This document shows positions 24,301-39,300 of a stretch of 64,000 nt of DNA, in pieces. Every line of letters starts with the position of its first letter. The stretch's first letter is position 1. Origin of the DNA: Acanthopleura granulata (Eukaryota; Mollusca; Polyplacophora; Chitonida; Chitonidae). The DNA is taken from contig JABBOT010000016.1 of assembly GCA_016165875.1 (NCBI GenBank), positions 4,796,327 to 4,860,326 on the forward strand, in the 5' to 3' direction. The notes below the pieces were generated by a model. It did not search any database. It was given only the letters and a program-made list of their open reading frames with translations, and was not told the DNA's origin. The position numbers and the translations under genes are program-made.

Positions 24301-27300
24301 AGCTGAGGATACCCACTGAAATACAGAGTGAGAATTCAGGATATTAGGACAGGACATACAATTTTTCTTAATAAATCAGAATCATGGTTAACCCAAATGA
24401 ACTAAAATTTCCTCCATGACTAAGTTACTAATTTTTTTTCTGATCGTGCGAGTTTTGTTGATTTTAGAAAGGGTTTTTGATGCTTGGAAGGAACCAGACT
24501 GCCTAGAGTAAACAAACCACAGACACCCAACGCAATCACATTATACTGACACTGGGCTGACCAGCTGTTTCCTTGCTGTAACCTTTCAGTGCTGACCACC
24601 AAGCAAGGCAGCAACAAGTACCATATTTAAAATCTTTTGTATGACCCAACCCGGGATTGATCCCGGACCTCCCAACCTTGAGGCGGACGCTCTAACCACC
24701 AGGCGACCGAGGCAGTCTTCTCCAATGTGTGACATGTACGTCATAGAGGTGTAAATCCAGGGGTCTACAGCAAACTTGACGTGAGGCCACACACAGAAAG
24801 TGCTGTAAACGGATTCTCGCCATGAACGCTCCAGACCTAGGGTACCTTCTCTTCCTACTTACTGATCTGATTGTTGCGTGACACATTCCACACTTACACT
24901 ACGGAGGTCTGTTTTAACAATGGGTGAATCCAGAATGCGTGACATAAACCACCTGGCTGTACTGACGCACTGAAGAACATTCAGTATGACGTACAGACAT
25001 GCACACCATAATGGTGGGAGACAGGTGGTCGTCAATTTAATCATTTATTAGATTGGTGTTTTACACTGTATTCAATATTTCATTTATACAAGGGGGGGGC
25101 CAGAATTATGGTGAGAAGAAACCAGGCAGAGCCCGGTGGAAACCCATGACCATCCACAGGTTGCTGGCATAATTTCCTTACATACGGCCAGGTGAGGAAG
25201 CCAGCACGAGCTGGACTTGAACTCACAGCGACTATGGTCTTCACTGTAAGCCTTACTGCCCAAAAAGTAACACACATCAGTAAGGCCCCACAACAAACAC
25301 CTTCACAATGTCAAGTTTTTTCCCTTGGGTGCGGAACACCCCTTGACCTCTCTTCCAGTACAACAATCAATTCAAGAGACACAGTCTAGTCTAAACTGGG
25401 TCAGCCAATGAAACCTTTCAACATGTAAGGCTTTAGTTATAAATCTATCTTGCATGATCAATTCTGCCTCAGACATTTTAAGACCGATGATCTAATTAGT
25501 CAGAATCAAAAGCTATCATTTTGGTAACCTACTGGTCAAAACGAGTCACATGTATCTGAACTGAGCTCCAGTCACCCGCCAGAGACGCAAGTCATCGCTC
25601 TAAGGACGACCTCCGTTACAGCGAGAACGCACGAGAATTGGTCAAGCCCACAAGGGAACCTACCCAACGACTGCCTCTGCAGCTGTGCTAACTGTACTTC
25701 TGCCGCCACGTCCGAGTTGGCTGCGTTCTTAGCGTCGACCGATTGCTCGCTCTTGTTGATTTCGTTCAGTTCATGCTGGGATTTGCTCAGCCTTGTCTTC
25801 GACTTTCGACCAGGAGCTTTAGGACTGGAGAATTTTGTCTTCGCTTGACTCTTGTTATTTTCCTGTGGTAAAAAAAAAAAAAAATATGCACAGTGTACAT
25901 TATTCATCCTCTCTCGTATGTTTACAAAACGTATCAACTTCATTATTTCAGGGATGAAAACTGTAAACTATACAAGTTAAACCCTTTCCTGAATTCTCCG
26001 TATTTTCACAAATAAAAACTGTCGAAGTTCTGCAAAAGCATTAACATTTATACAGATAGAAAAATTTTTTCATTTTCACTGTTTCATATCATTTTCATGT
26101 AATGTTGCCGTATTTTTTCCTTTCACAGACATGTGCAATATATCTCTTTTTTACCTCTGCTGCCAGCGAAGGTTCCTCTTGACAAAAAAAAAAAAAGACT
26201 ATCTACAGAAATGAAATAATATTTTCATAATCCTGATATATATAATCAACGGTATCCCCTAACATCAATGGCTTTGCAGCATAAATTCTGCTAGAGAGCA
26301 GATTTCAGCAACCTACCGTGCGTGTTAAAAAGCATTAAGTAACAGGGGTTATGGTGAAAGATCTAACTGGAAAACTCACCTTAACAGAATTAGAGTTTGT
26401 AAACAACCTAGTGCTCCTCCTCACATTGGTTATGTTTGAGGTCAATCTGAAACAAAAAATGTACACAGGAGGTCAGTGTGACACAAGAAATTTGAACTTG
26501 AGATCAGTCACAAGCATGACATGTAAACTTGAAGTCGGCGCAAAATCTACAGCTGAGGTCAGCCTGAAACAAGACATGTAACTTCCATTTTTGCTGGTGA
26601 AAAAATGATTCCGAAGACTCATCAAAAAACTATTTGTATGAAACTGGTCATGGACACTTTATACAACCGCCATATAACGGGACAAGGCGAGAACTTAATA
26701 GCATTGTACTGTTCAAACTGTCTAAGATGTATTCAAATGACAGAACTTTACAAAACCTAAAATTTCACTATTCTTTCCTGTCCTGAAAAATAAGTAGAGA
26801 ATTTTTCATCATATGTTGACCTCCCGAAAACCTTCAAAAAACAATCCAGAAGCTGCGAAGGGTGTTTATGACATGCAGCCTCCTGGTGCAAAATGCAGGA
26901 AAAGGCTAAGTTTAACAAGTACAGAAATGAACGAAAAGTAGACACGCTGTACTACTGTGTTCAAACTATGTCCACACTGTGGAGAAGGTGTGTACCAAAC
27001 CTAGTGAGTCTTGACTGAAACAGTTTCTCATACATCGTGTCCACAGGTTTAACAGACAGACAGAGAGACGGTTTCAAATCAAGATGTCAAGTTAAGGAGG
27101 CACGAAACAAGTAAAGGGAAATATTACCCTGTCTGCGTACTGCTGGAGTTTGATCTCAGTAAGCTGGTCATGTCCAGGGCAAGGTCAGAATTGAAAGGTT
27201 TTTGGTTTTGGTTTTGAGTCCTCTGGAAAAGCAAAATCAAGAACAGTTTAATCATATTGAACACATATAAAAGGTCACAGATCGCATACTGAACACGTAT

Positions 27301-30300
27301 AGAAGGTCAGAGATCACGTACTGAACACATGTCAAAGGTCACATTCACCATTAACCCTGGGAATTAGGAAAATCAGCACCCACGGCCGAAAAAAAAAAAA
27401 AAAAAAAATACTGAAGTGTAACAATTTCACCTTGGCAAAAATAACCTGTTGTCGGCAATTTTTGAGACGAATTATTGCATAAAACTGTAAGTTAATGTAT
27501 TGACTTCACTGACTCTACAGGCAGATGTGGCATCTGATGTGTTTGTGCTTCAAATGTTGCTTGTGTTTCACTCTCTGACTGATTGCACTTTATAGGTTGT
27601 GTGCAATGCGCGTTATAGCCTTCCTCAAAACGACGAGCCGCCATGTTGGGTGACACCTGGGGCGCATATAGCAATATACATGTTGTTATGAAGTACAGTT
27701 TTCTAATGTGAATGCTCTGCTCACAGATTTTAAGATGTTCATGTCTGTCCAGTTAGGAGCAGACTAAACAGTATAACAGACATTCATACATTTTAACTCT
27801 CGGAATACAACAATACTTGTACAGACTGACTTTCTTGAACACCTCTCTTGACATTTTCCTGTAGGGTGGAAATGGTAAGATAGGACTATTCAGGTACCTG
27901 TAGATCCCGTCACACGCAATATGTATAAAGTCTTAGAACAACGACAACGTCGCATCTACGGTATCACACACGTACATGCAATAACCAAAACACGCACTAA
28001 CTTGAAAGACAAGACCGAGATATCCATGTGGGCAGAAGTCATCTTAAACAACATGCAGAAGAATAGGCTTATGTAATTCATAAGGGCCTCCCATAAACAA
28101 ATACCTAGGACTACGGACATTTATAAACCTATGTAATCCCGGGGATCTGTCTCTAAAGTATAAATTAAAATACCCCCTTAATATTGTTTCTAGCCTCGGC
28201 ATATTATTAATTTACAATTTACCCAAATAACGTTAGCATGGCCTATATATGGAAACGCTGCTTCATAAATACACATCGGACTATTTATGCTATTTATGAT
28301 TCATGAATACTGAATTTCCTCTGTGAGTGTATTAATTTAGGGAAAATACGAGTTTCGGACAGGCCAGGTGTCAATAATCTGAGACACAAACGGACAATTA
28401 AAGCACTCCATTTCTCTAGTCTGCACGCTGACATTATAGACTAAGCGCAGTCCAATCACTCCTTAAAGGGAAAGACCTCGTCAAGATGAACTTAGGGTGA
28501 GTTAGAAGACCGTTAAAAACTGTATCGGAAAAAACCTTCACTGAAATTTTAAAATTTTTTTTCACCAAAATAAACGCAGTGAAATATTTGGATACCATGG
28601 AAGGTGTTATGAACCACACTGATAATATGGTTCACCAGTGACGTCACATAACATTTTGTACCCTTTTACATTCAGCTCTGAATACTGTTCTTGTGAAGAG
28701 TACTCCTGTGATGTTTGCCTGTGTATGGAAACGCTAACATGGCATTAAATTTCTGCTTTAAGGCCATAGATGATGTGGTTCACCAGCGTGACATCCCTGG
28801 TAAACCATATCATCAATACTGTCCATAAAACCCACCATACAATCAAAACATTTGATTGCGTTTATTTTGGAGAAAAAAAAATGCAAAAAGTTCAGTGAAA
28901 GTATTTTCAGATACTGTTTTAATGGCCTTTTCACTCATCTTAAGTCCATTTTACAAGGTCTTTCCCTTTGATCTTTTGCTGTAAATAACAGTTTATTCCT
29001 GTTTCTGTTCCTTCTTCTCATCAGCCATGTCAGCGGGCAAGTCCTCAAATACAATGACAACTCCACCCCATATAGTTATATGATTGAGCCCAGTGTCTTC
29101 CCCAGCCTATCCGCACCTGTCAGCGATAGCTTGTCATCCAACATGGTGGACGCACTGTGTTTCTTGGCTGATAAGCAGTCACATGACCTGCACTGCACTC
29201 GAAACCTGTTGCATTTGCATCTCTCGTAACCGAATCAGAAATTTAGCATGTCACAGAAACTGAACAGAATCTGTGACACTTTTAACATTACAGCCTTCCC
29301 AGACGATCTTCATGGCATTGGAATTTGTCACTTGGGAGCTATTAAAGGATAATTACACCCACTCCAAAGGTGGAATTTGTACCAGTAACCTGAATGATCA
29401 TTTGAGTCAGCCCTTGCTACCTATGTAACATATACTCCATGGCAAAACCTCAGGGAGGTTGTAAGTAACCTGACCGGCCTTCCTAAAATGGGCCCTACTC
29501 TTCAGTTATTACTGGGCTTCAGAAGGAATTTCTTTTTTCATTATTCTCCCCACGTTAATTTCTATACAATTCTTATTTATTTCAATAGCTAGAATAAGAA
29601 AAAAAAACATATTTCCCTATCGACTGACCCAATATTTTGTGACAGGGTTGCGTTACCTGCAACAAAGAAGTTTTTAAGGGTGGCCTCACATATGCATTCT
29701 CCACGTATGAAGATGGTGCCACATTTAACAGACAGGAAGTACAATACAAACTTGACCGACCCCAGCACGATAAGACTGAACAACCCACCCTTGAAACGGG
29801 TCACATGTTTTGACATAACAAACACTCATTTCAGAACCTGTCGATTAAAAAAAAGTTGTGCAGGACAGAGAATGGAACTGGCTTACCTTTTTCCTGGGCA
29901 AGCGTGGTGGGAGGTGCTGCGTCTCGGTGAGGGCTGTGGGAGAGGGAGTGATGAACGGGAGACTGCTCGTGAAGCTTCCTTCTCCAGGACTCGGAGTGTC
30001 CGACATCAACGGGAGAATTCCAAAACTGGGGCGACAAACAACAAACATCGGCTCATGTGTGATTTTCTTCCATTGTTTATTTATTTATTTATTTATCTGA
30101 TTTTTGGTTTTACACCGTACTCAAGAACATTTCACTTATACGACTGTGGCCAGCATTATGGTGGAAGGAAACTGGGTAGAGCCCAGGGGAAACACACGAC
30201 CATCTGCAGCTTGCCGGCAGACCTTCCCACGGATTCTTCCGTTGTAATAAGGTCACTGATTATACTACTTGCATCTTTAAAGTACATTAATGTCATATAT

Positions 30301-33300
30301 ATGTACGAACATAAAAAAGAACAATAATCATCTTACATTTAACAAACACTGCATAATGCACCTCAGACAAGATCATGTACATGTATCTTGTTTGTTTTTG
30401 TTCTGAGGTGAGGGGGGGTGGGGGGGGGCAGTCCTCTATGATGCAAGCCAACTGCTCCTAAGCAGGTTGCATTACATGTTATACTGTTTTAACCCTCCCC
30501 TGACTGAGAATTTGTTATCAACTGCAGACCCCACACGTTATGCAATGTCGCCACTCGGACAAGAGTCAGGGCTTGTCAAGGCGTGATACATCTCCATATA
30601 ACTGTGTGAGCAATACCATGCAGCCTACATGTGCGTGCGTGGCGAGAAGTGGCCTATGCAGCCAACTGATGTCAGCTGGGAGAAGCTTACAATGTGGTAT
30701 TATATAACCCAATATCATGAGATCGCCGTAACACAACATACTGAGTAAACTGCATTAAATAGAGAAAGTATAACAACATTTTTGGTCTTAGCGCACACTT
30801 CTTTGCCGCGTAGGGACACACACCTAGTCAATTTTTCCCCTTTTACAATATGATGTTATGGCAAAATTGAAGAAAATGTGGAAAAAAAACTGCATCTTAT
30901 GCTCCCGATCTCTTTCACTCCCTCCCCAGAGATCGTGAATTTTGAACCAATCAACGGCAAGCTTAAGCCGCTCAAGATATTTCAACCACGCTGTAAAAAC
31001 GACAAATGTAAAAATTTACTATACAAGCATTGTGACATCATACCACTGAGCACAGAACAGAACGTCACAAAACGAAGTGTTTCTTTTTCCAGTGCCATGG
31101 CATTTGGGTAGAAGCAGTAAATATGTAATCAGAAAAGTAAAATGTATAAATTATGTGACTAAAACCTTCATCACTGAAGAAAATTCTGATATTTAATCTC
31201 CGTATAAATTACATAAACGAGACCAGAGCAATCGCTGCCACCACCGAGTTTAGTGTCGAGGTGTCTACAGTATCATCTTAGCTCACACCACTTGACCCGA
31301 CATTTGGAATCTGCCACCAGTGGTCAGATCAACGAATGGAACACATTGAAGGCAACCTTCCACTGTTTCTGATTTCTCCATACCTCTTCAGGTTATCAGC
31401 CACCTCATTGCCTGCTTACCCCTGAGGCAGGCAAGTGCAGTGCCCACATGAGCATGGTTAGTGATCCCGAACTGTGTCTAACCTACTCACCTTGGCGTTA
31501 AGGGAATGCCAGAGAGATTTCTCTCCACCACACGGTTTCGTCTTCGCGACGTAAGTGGAGCGGACAGGAGATTCGAGGGTTCGGGGGAGGCTGGCGACTC
31601 CACGTAACTGCCCATGGTGGGGAGGGGGTTATCTGGGGTGCCGGGATGCAGGATTATGTCTGTGTGCTGCGGGACTGGGGTCTGAGGCTTAAATAAAGAA
31701 GAAAATGAACGTGACTTACAATCAAAGATTATGAGCACCAATGCCCCCAACCCTGCAAGGGTTTGTGGTATCACATAAAAAAACAAAAAGAAAACACATA
31801 TCAAAGAATTCATGTCCCCTGCTAGATTTATAATGCACAATATGTTAAAACTAAGGGAACGTTTCCACATAACCATTTCTGCTCAATCACAAGAAACGAA
31901 CAGAAAGCAGAATCAGATCTACACCTTTTGTTTTTCCATTCCCTTTATGAGTAATTCGAAACAGCCTGGTGCTGTGAGAAAGGTGAAGGAAGAAAGGAAT
32001 AAAAGCCGATGTTTGGCGCACGAATATATAAAGAGTGAGCAGCCCGCTAATCTGCTCACGACAGGGTGTTAATCTGTAAAGCGGTGCGCGAGAAAGCAGT
32101 CCCTTGCAGCTCATCCTTTTACCATGTGTTTGTTCCAACAACATCTTTATTTGACACGCAAAAACAGAAGTTACCACATTCTGTTGACCTATCTTCTTGA
32201 AGGATCAAAGAAACCAATAGTATATTTAGCGCACAAATAAATTCACTGACATTGCCATTTTGGTTTGTCCGCAGGTTTCCTTTCAGATTCACACAGAGGA
32301 GAGCGGTGGCAGTTCTCCTAACCAAGTAGGCCTGAACATCTAGAGAGGTGTGTTGGCCGTTACTGAACAGTGATTTACACGGCTTCGTGAATTAGCGGAT
32401 GCACATCATTGTTGTTCAATTAAAGCTTAAAATCTGGGGTGAACTGTATTAAACCATCTCGTGTTTGCTTCTATTTTTAGAAAACTAATCCTCTGGTGTA
32501 AATTTTCTATTAACATTTTCAGTCCTCATGTGGCTGTTCACAACGGTTGTTCCTTTCCCTAAGGTATACTCTCAACTTCCTGAATTATGAATTGTTGAAA
32601 CATTTTTTGAAGTTATATTAGGTGTGTGGTAAGTTCTAACAAGCTGACCTGAAAAAGACACGCAGCTTTCCAGTGTATAAACTCACCATATAACTACAGT
32701 ATGATACGCCGACATGGCCTGGTTACTTGGATCACAGAAGATACCGGCGGAATCTGACAGGGAAAGGAGGGAGGGCATGTATGTTGCCGGGTAGGGGGCA
32801 TCAGTGAGCACTGTTCGCACCACACTCGCAAATCTCTGATGGCAATCCTCACACTTTACCAATCCACGACTGTTTTGCTTTTGCAGAATTAAAATGAAGT
32901 TGTTCGATGGAACTGGGGCCTATATGTGTGAAGTTTCTGTGATACCATTTGTGACGTTATTTACTGGTGTTAATATTCTGTGACATTATTTACAGGTGTT
33001 AACCTTCTGTGACATTATTTACTGGTGTTAATATTCTGTGACATTATTTACTGGTGTTAAACTGCTGTAACATTTACTGCTGTTAATATTCTGTGACATT
33101 ATTTACAGGTGTTAAACTGCTGTGACATTATTTACTGGTGTTAATATTCTGTGACATTATTTACAGGTGTTAACATTCTGTGAGTGACATTATTTACTGG
33201 TGTTAATATTCTGTGACATTATTTACAGGTGTTAACATTCTGTGACATTATTTACTGGTGTTAATATTCTGTGACATTATTTACTGGTGTTAAACTGCTT

Positions 33301-36300
33301 TGCGGTGGAGCCTCTGCTGTTAGATATCCCATAGAGGCGAGAACTTGATACATGCCCTCCCTCCTTTCCCTGTCAGATTCCGCCGGTATCTTCTGTGATC
33401 CAAGTAACCAGGCCATGTCGGCGAATCATACTGTAGTTATATGGTGAGTTTATACACTGGAAAGCTGCGTGTCTGTTTTCAGGTCAGCTTGTTAGAACTT
33501 ACCACACACCATGGGATGGTCTAATATAACTTTAAAACATGTTTCAACAAGTCATGATTCAGGAAATTGAGAATATACCTTAGGGAGAGGAACAACCGTT
33601 GTGAATAGCCAGTGAACGGTTAAATGTTTGATCAAAGACTGTATACATTTGTCACAAAGTATCGTGATTGTAATCTATGAACAGTTCTAGATATATTTGG
33701 ATGAGATACGCATTGACACGAGTGTCAGTGTTTAATAGTGACAATGTGAGTATAAAGATCTTCTCATAGTGCCTTGTCGCCCTTCTTTTTTATTTGATTG
33801 GTGTTCTATGCCATACTCATAAATATTTCACTTCAATGTGGTGGTGGCAGGTGGGAGGAAAACAGGCGGAGCTCTGTTGAATTTCTGTTTGATGCTAACT
33901 CTTAATATTACTGCTTCAGAATCAACAGAGCTACTGATGTCAACGTGAACACAAGTCTACATGTATGTCATTCTGGGCTTTGTACATCTGTATACTGAGA
34001 GGGAAAATACATCCAGAGTTTATGCATGAAATTTAATACCTAATACCTCAAAGACTGCATGCTGTCTGTCTACAGCTGTAGCTGTACCACTTTCAAAACA
34101 CATCGGAGCTTACACTCACTTGATGTAGATGTGGAGTACAGGTAATTTAAACATTGCCACTCTCAGTTTATGGAATAAATAAAGGTCTCCATGCCTTCAT
34201 GTCACAAAAAGTGACCTAAATGAAGGCAGTGATAAAAATTTATTTGTATTCGATTTTCGGAGGTGAAATTTTACTAGGTAGCACATGCAATGGACAAGAC
34301 GTGCGGAAACTCAATGCAATGGTAAAATAGGTTATGTAAAATTTTATATCTGTTTTTTTTTTTTACCGTTCACTTTTTGTGAATGAACAGAGATCGACAC
34401 GTGCTCCCTTACAAAGGCACTGGTTCTTTTTTTTCTGTGCTACATGTCTACATTCACCCAATAAAAATACTTTCGTTGAAGTATGGAAAACTGCGTTTCA
34501 ACTTCAACTTGACCACATTTGGAAGAGGCTTACCATAATACGCGAATACATAATGATCGTCTGCGCCTTTCTAGACGCCTTCATAATGATGTGAATTACT
34601 ATTCAATTCCTCTAACCCTGCATTCCCGTTTTAATACCACACAAGGGCTTAAATGAATTGTAACAATGTTGTGAGTTATTGGAGCACCTGGCAGTGTGTT
34701 GTGAGTTATCGAAGCACCTGGCAGTGTGTTGTCAATCTTGACCCACTTTGCCTATCTTCGGTTTTATGTCGGGAATGGTCAAATCTAGACTTGTGTGTAT
34801 TAAGTGGCTACCTTCCCCCTAAAAGTGGGCTTATTTTTTTATTTTCAAAATCTAAGTAAAATATTTTCATTGCAAAAGGTAAAATGAGGCCAAATCACAC
34901 AAACCATATTAATTTTGAACTCAATGAATAATTTTCGAAGAAATGTACCGTATCAGTTTTAATAAACTGTAATTTTCTTTTTTTTTTAAATTTACGGAAG
35001 CAATTCAGACTGTCCCAACCTTCAACAATGCAACTTGCTTTTAAGAGAGAGGTTTTGACACCAAAGTAGAACCTTAACTCTCCCTAGATGAGTATTAGTG
35101 ATTTCCTGAGGTAGGATGGAGTATTGCTGGAGGCTGTATGTAAAGTTTGGATCACGACCTGCCCCGCCTTGAGGTGTGAGGTGAATCCATGAGATTGTTA
35201 TGAACAGCTGTCCGTGAAGGAATTACCTCAGTATATCGATCATATTTATGAAGGAAACACAGCATCCAGTCTTGTTCAATCTTCGTTTCACTTCTCCGAA
35301 AGCTGTCCATGTATACGTAAGCCTTCATGCTGTCGCTGTGAACAGTGCGGATGTAGGCTAATGCGCTTAGGTTACCCCTTCCCCGCAACCCCCTTATAAC
35401 TCTTTCCCCCACTCACCCCTGCTACAAAGTGCTCCCTAGCTAAGCCGAACATCAGTGTTGTTTTTTCTGACATGAGCTACTTTTGAACAAATCCCGAACA
35501 AAAAGCAAACAGGTATTTCAAATGATTGGCTTTTGTTCGTTTTCTCTGACGGAAAAAATGAATGAAGCTTACACCATTCGTTTTTGCATTCGGGGTTTCC
35601 AATTGGGAAAGTGAAATAAAAACGAAGGATATATGGTGACACTCCATAAGGCTAAAGCATGGAGCAAGTGGCCTTCCAACTTGATTTGGGAAGTGACAAA
35701 CGGAATTTGCCAAAACTTTTCATGAAAACAGGACAGTATTTGTGACAGGAAATGAATGCCCACGGAGAACCACAGAATTCATTAAATGCATGGAAGTAAA
35801 ACTTATGTCATACCTGCACACACAATTTTATCAAAACTGGTCAATATTAGGAGCAGTTATTGCACAAAGAAATTCACAGAATTTATTACATATGCAAAAC
35901 ATATTCACAGATTGGGCTGGCTTTCATACCTCATTTGAGGATACACAAGAAATATCTGAACATAAAATTTTATCAAAATTGCACAAAATCTGTATTTGCA
36001 ACAGTTGTTGTTAGGAAACCAAACAGTGACAGACAAAATAACCGACTGGCCAAAATGAACATCCCTCACTTCGCTTTTGCAGAAGCAAGGAACGAGAAGA
36101 CTCTCTAGACGAACAGTTTAGTAACTTCCATTTGTCACTGAGTAATGCATGTCACAGAACCATCTTCTGGAATTTGTTCTCAAATAAACGTTTTGGTGAA
36201 AATTTTGGTGAAAAATCTCTGAAAAACTACCATTCCAAAAAGTTTTCATGGATTTTCAGGCGCATATATTTTTTAGTTCACATAACATCTTATAAAGTAC

Positions 36301-39300
36301 AGTGTGAAAAATCCACCTTATAAATTTGCTGCTTGTGTGTCTTTATGTAAGAAAAAAAAAAAGTAAAAGAAATTATAAAAGCCTTCAAGATTCAGTGCTT
36401 TATTGCATTGCATTTGAGGCACACATTACCCCAGTTCTTCTAAATTTTAGGACATCTGGTCATCTCTTTCTACTCAATACGAATGTAAATGTAACAGGAA
36501 TACTCAGTTTCTCCTTTCTCAAACGGCTAGTCCATTTAATGAACAATGTATTCAAATCTTGACTTTCCTGAAAAAGTCGGAATTCTTGATGCCAGCACTA
36601 CTACTATTTGTCCTAAAAATCAGAGGAATTAGGGTGTCTTTTCACTTTTTTCACTTTATTTTTATACTAAAATAAAGTTACATTATTAGTCGGAATATTG
36701 GAAAATTCCCACTTACTCTACATTCTGTGATGACAGGCGAGCTACCATCGGGCAGGTTGGTGTTGTGACTGGGCAGTGCTGGGGTCTGAGGGAGGCGCTG
36801 GAGCGTGGTGGGGGGAGCCTGACCAGAACTGACCAGCCCCTGAACGTTCCCGTGGCTCAGGCCCTGGTCAGGCAGCTGAAACACTGGTGTAGCATCCACT
36901 TTCTCACCTGTAACAACAACAACAATCTGATTTAGCAACAACATCATCCAATCTCTGGTACTGTGTGAATTTTTTCCGTCGATAATTAATTCTAAGAAAA
37001 CCGTATTCTTTTCTGTCACAAACATCTGTCAACGGATGATTTAATTCATTATTTATCTGACTGTTGCTTACTCCAGAACTTTTGTCAATTACATGATGGT
37101 GGGCAGTTCTCATAAACCACAGTACTTAGGCAAGTTACTGATGATCTTTCTCACGTGATGTACAGTTATGCACAACATACGAGTGGGAGACAAGTGGTCT
37201 TCAAGAATGTTCCACTGCACAAACTGAGCTTCACTTGACCACTTATTAGCAACATCATGGCCCAAGGCTCACAAACAGAAAGAGTGAGAGAATCTACAAA
37301 TCCTCTGAGCAAGGCCTGGCTAAATCTCGCACCTTGAGTGTCTTAGCGAATGAAAGACAAGTTCCCCTAATAACCGGACCCCCATCCCGTTCTCCAGTCC
37401 CTGAGAGATACTTGTGCAAAAAACAATTTGTCATTATCACGAATATTGTCACCACACTTTTTTTTTCTTTTTTTTTTTTTTTTTTTTTATATAAAATCAC
37501 CCATCAGAACATATCCACTTCTAAAGGATTAGAACAATAAACTCACCCATCTGACAAAGTCGCTCGAATGACGCCCACAGCAGAGGGTTCAATTTGAGAC
37601 TCTTCCGATAGCATTCACACGCTTTAGCAGTCCGCTCCGTTTTGCTGAAGTTAAGGTTTATTCACTTAATTATTTGCTTGCTGTTCACCGCCATACTCAG
37701 CAAGTTTGATGAGAAGAAGCCAAGGTGTCCAGCTCAATCACCAACCATAGGCAAGTTACCAATGAACATTTTACATACAGATGTGCACACCATAAGGCCT
37801 TCCTTAACAATATGCTTGACCGCCATGACTGATCATCAAAAAAGGCCGCTATTCAAAAAGTTTTTGTTGGTATTTTGATGAAAGTTTGCTTTCTATTTTT
37901 TCTCATACAGTCGTGTTACGCCCAATAAACAGTTTTTTAAGGATGGCCTAATTGGTCTTCAATGAAAATTAGACTGCCCATGCTGACCTTGACACCATGG
38001 ACCCCGAGCAGTGAGAACATGAGGATCTGCAAATTCCCAGCGCAAGTACTGGCTTCAACTTAACTTGGGACATACATATGGTAACTTAATAGTTCAAAGA
38101 CTGATCGGTGTTTCACAAAATCCTCTTGAATATTTCAATATTTATTTTCAGGTCAGTCAGTTTCATAGGCGTAGGATCTTAAGATATTTAACAGTACAAT
38201 ATTTACACATACATTACTCCTTCACTTATAGTCTGGCACTTTTCTGAAGCACAGTAAGGCCTTAAAATGAAACATCTGATGCCAACACTGACAACAATTT
38301 CTGTGATAGAAAATTTATCGAAAATCTCTTAAATGGCCCTGTATTAATGATGTTTCAATCAATCAGAACAAAAAAAAAATGTATCACTGGAATCTAAAAG
38401 CCTAACTTCAGGTTAAATTAGCCATTCTTACAAACGCTAATACATTTATGCAGAAGTCGAGTTGCCACTCACCTGTAAATATGCCCCAGAAGTGAGAAAA
38501 TGTAGCAGGCCGAGTTGCCAAACTCGCTGATGATCTCATCGTGGGCTTTACACTTTGTCAAAACACTTCCTGCCAGTACATTTTCTGCCTCAGATAATCT
38601 GTGAGAGAGAAAGAAGGGAACACCTATCAGAGGGAGTTGGCAAAACCACCATACTTTGGCACATTTTCAAGAAATTAGGGCAATCATGCGGGTCCCAGCA
38701 GTATCAGCCATTGCGAGTCCCAGCAATATCAGCCGTTGCGAGTCCCTGCGATATCAGCCGCTGCGAGTCCCAGCAGTATCAGCCGTTGCGAGTCCCAGCG
38801 ATATCAGCCGTTGCGAGTCCCAGCGATATCAGCCGCTGCGAGTCCCAGCAGTATCAGCCATTGCGAGTCCCAGCAGTATCAGCCGTTGCGAGTCCCAGCG
38901 ATATCAGCCGCTGCGAGTCCCAGCAGTATCAGCCGTTGCGAGTCCCAGCGATATCAGCCGCTGCGAGTCCCAGCAAAGGCTGCAGTTCCAGTTCATGCTT
39001 GTCTAATTTCAGCTGTAAGTCCATGCCTGGCACAGTGCTGAGTTTTTATTCCCAAGGCACTCTGTTTCGGTTGTCGAAATTCCTGATCTGTTGGCCAAGG
39101 ACTTCGTCTGTGGATTAGGTGTGGGTCACAGCTAAGGAGCTACACGTATGCTGGTTAGAACAGTGGTATTTAAAAACAGCTACCAAAACCCGTGCCAAAT
39201 GAACCAAGACATGCATGAACCGGGTAAAACTGAGCTAAACTATGTTCACCGAGACATTCTTTGTTCTTCTGCCAAATCTTTTTACATTCTGTAGCCTTTA

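Noticed and set aside
29680..30327. 215-codon plus frame
   Set aside because: It is antisense to CDC27 exon 8 and runs through a SINE-A; the minus strand gives the conserved protein.
38688..38975. CRISPR-like regular repeats
   Set aside because: No unique spacers, and this is an animal genome with spliced genes; it is a minisatellite.
38555..39118. 187-codon frame with RVPAISA repeats
   Set aside because: The same peptide appears in all three frames because the unit is 25 bp; it overlaps CDC27 intron 3 and exon 4 on the other strand.
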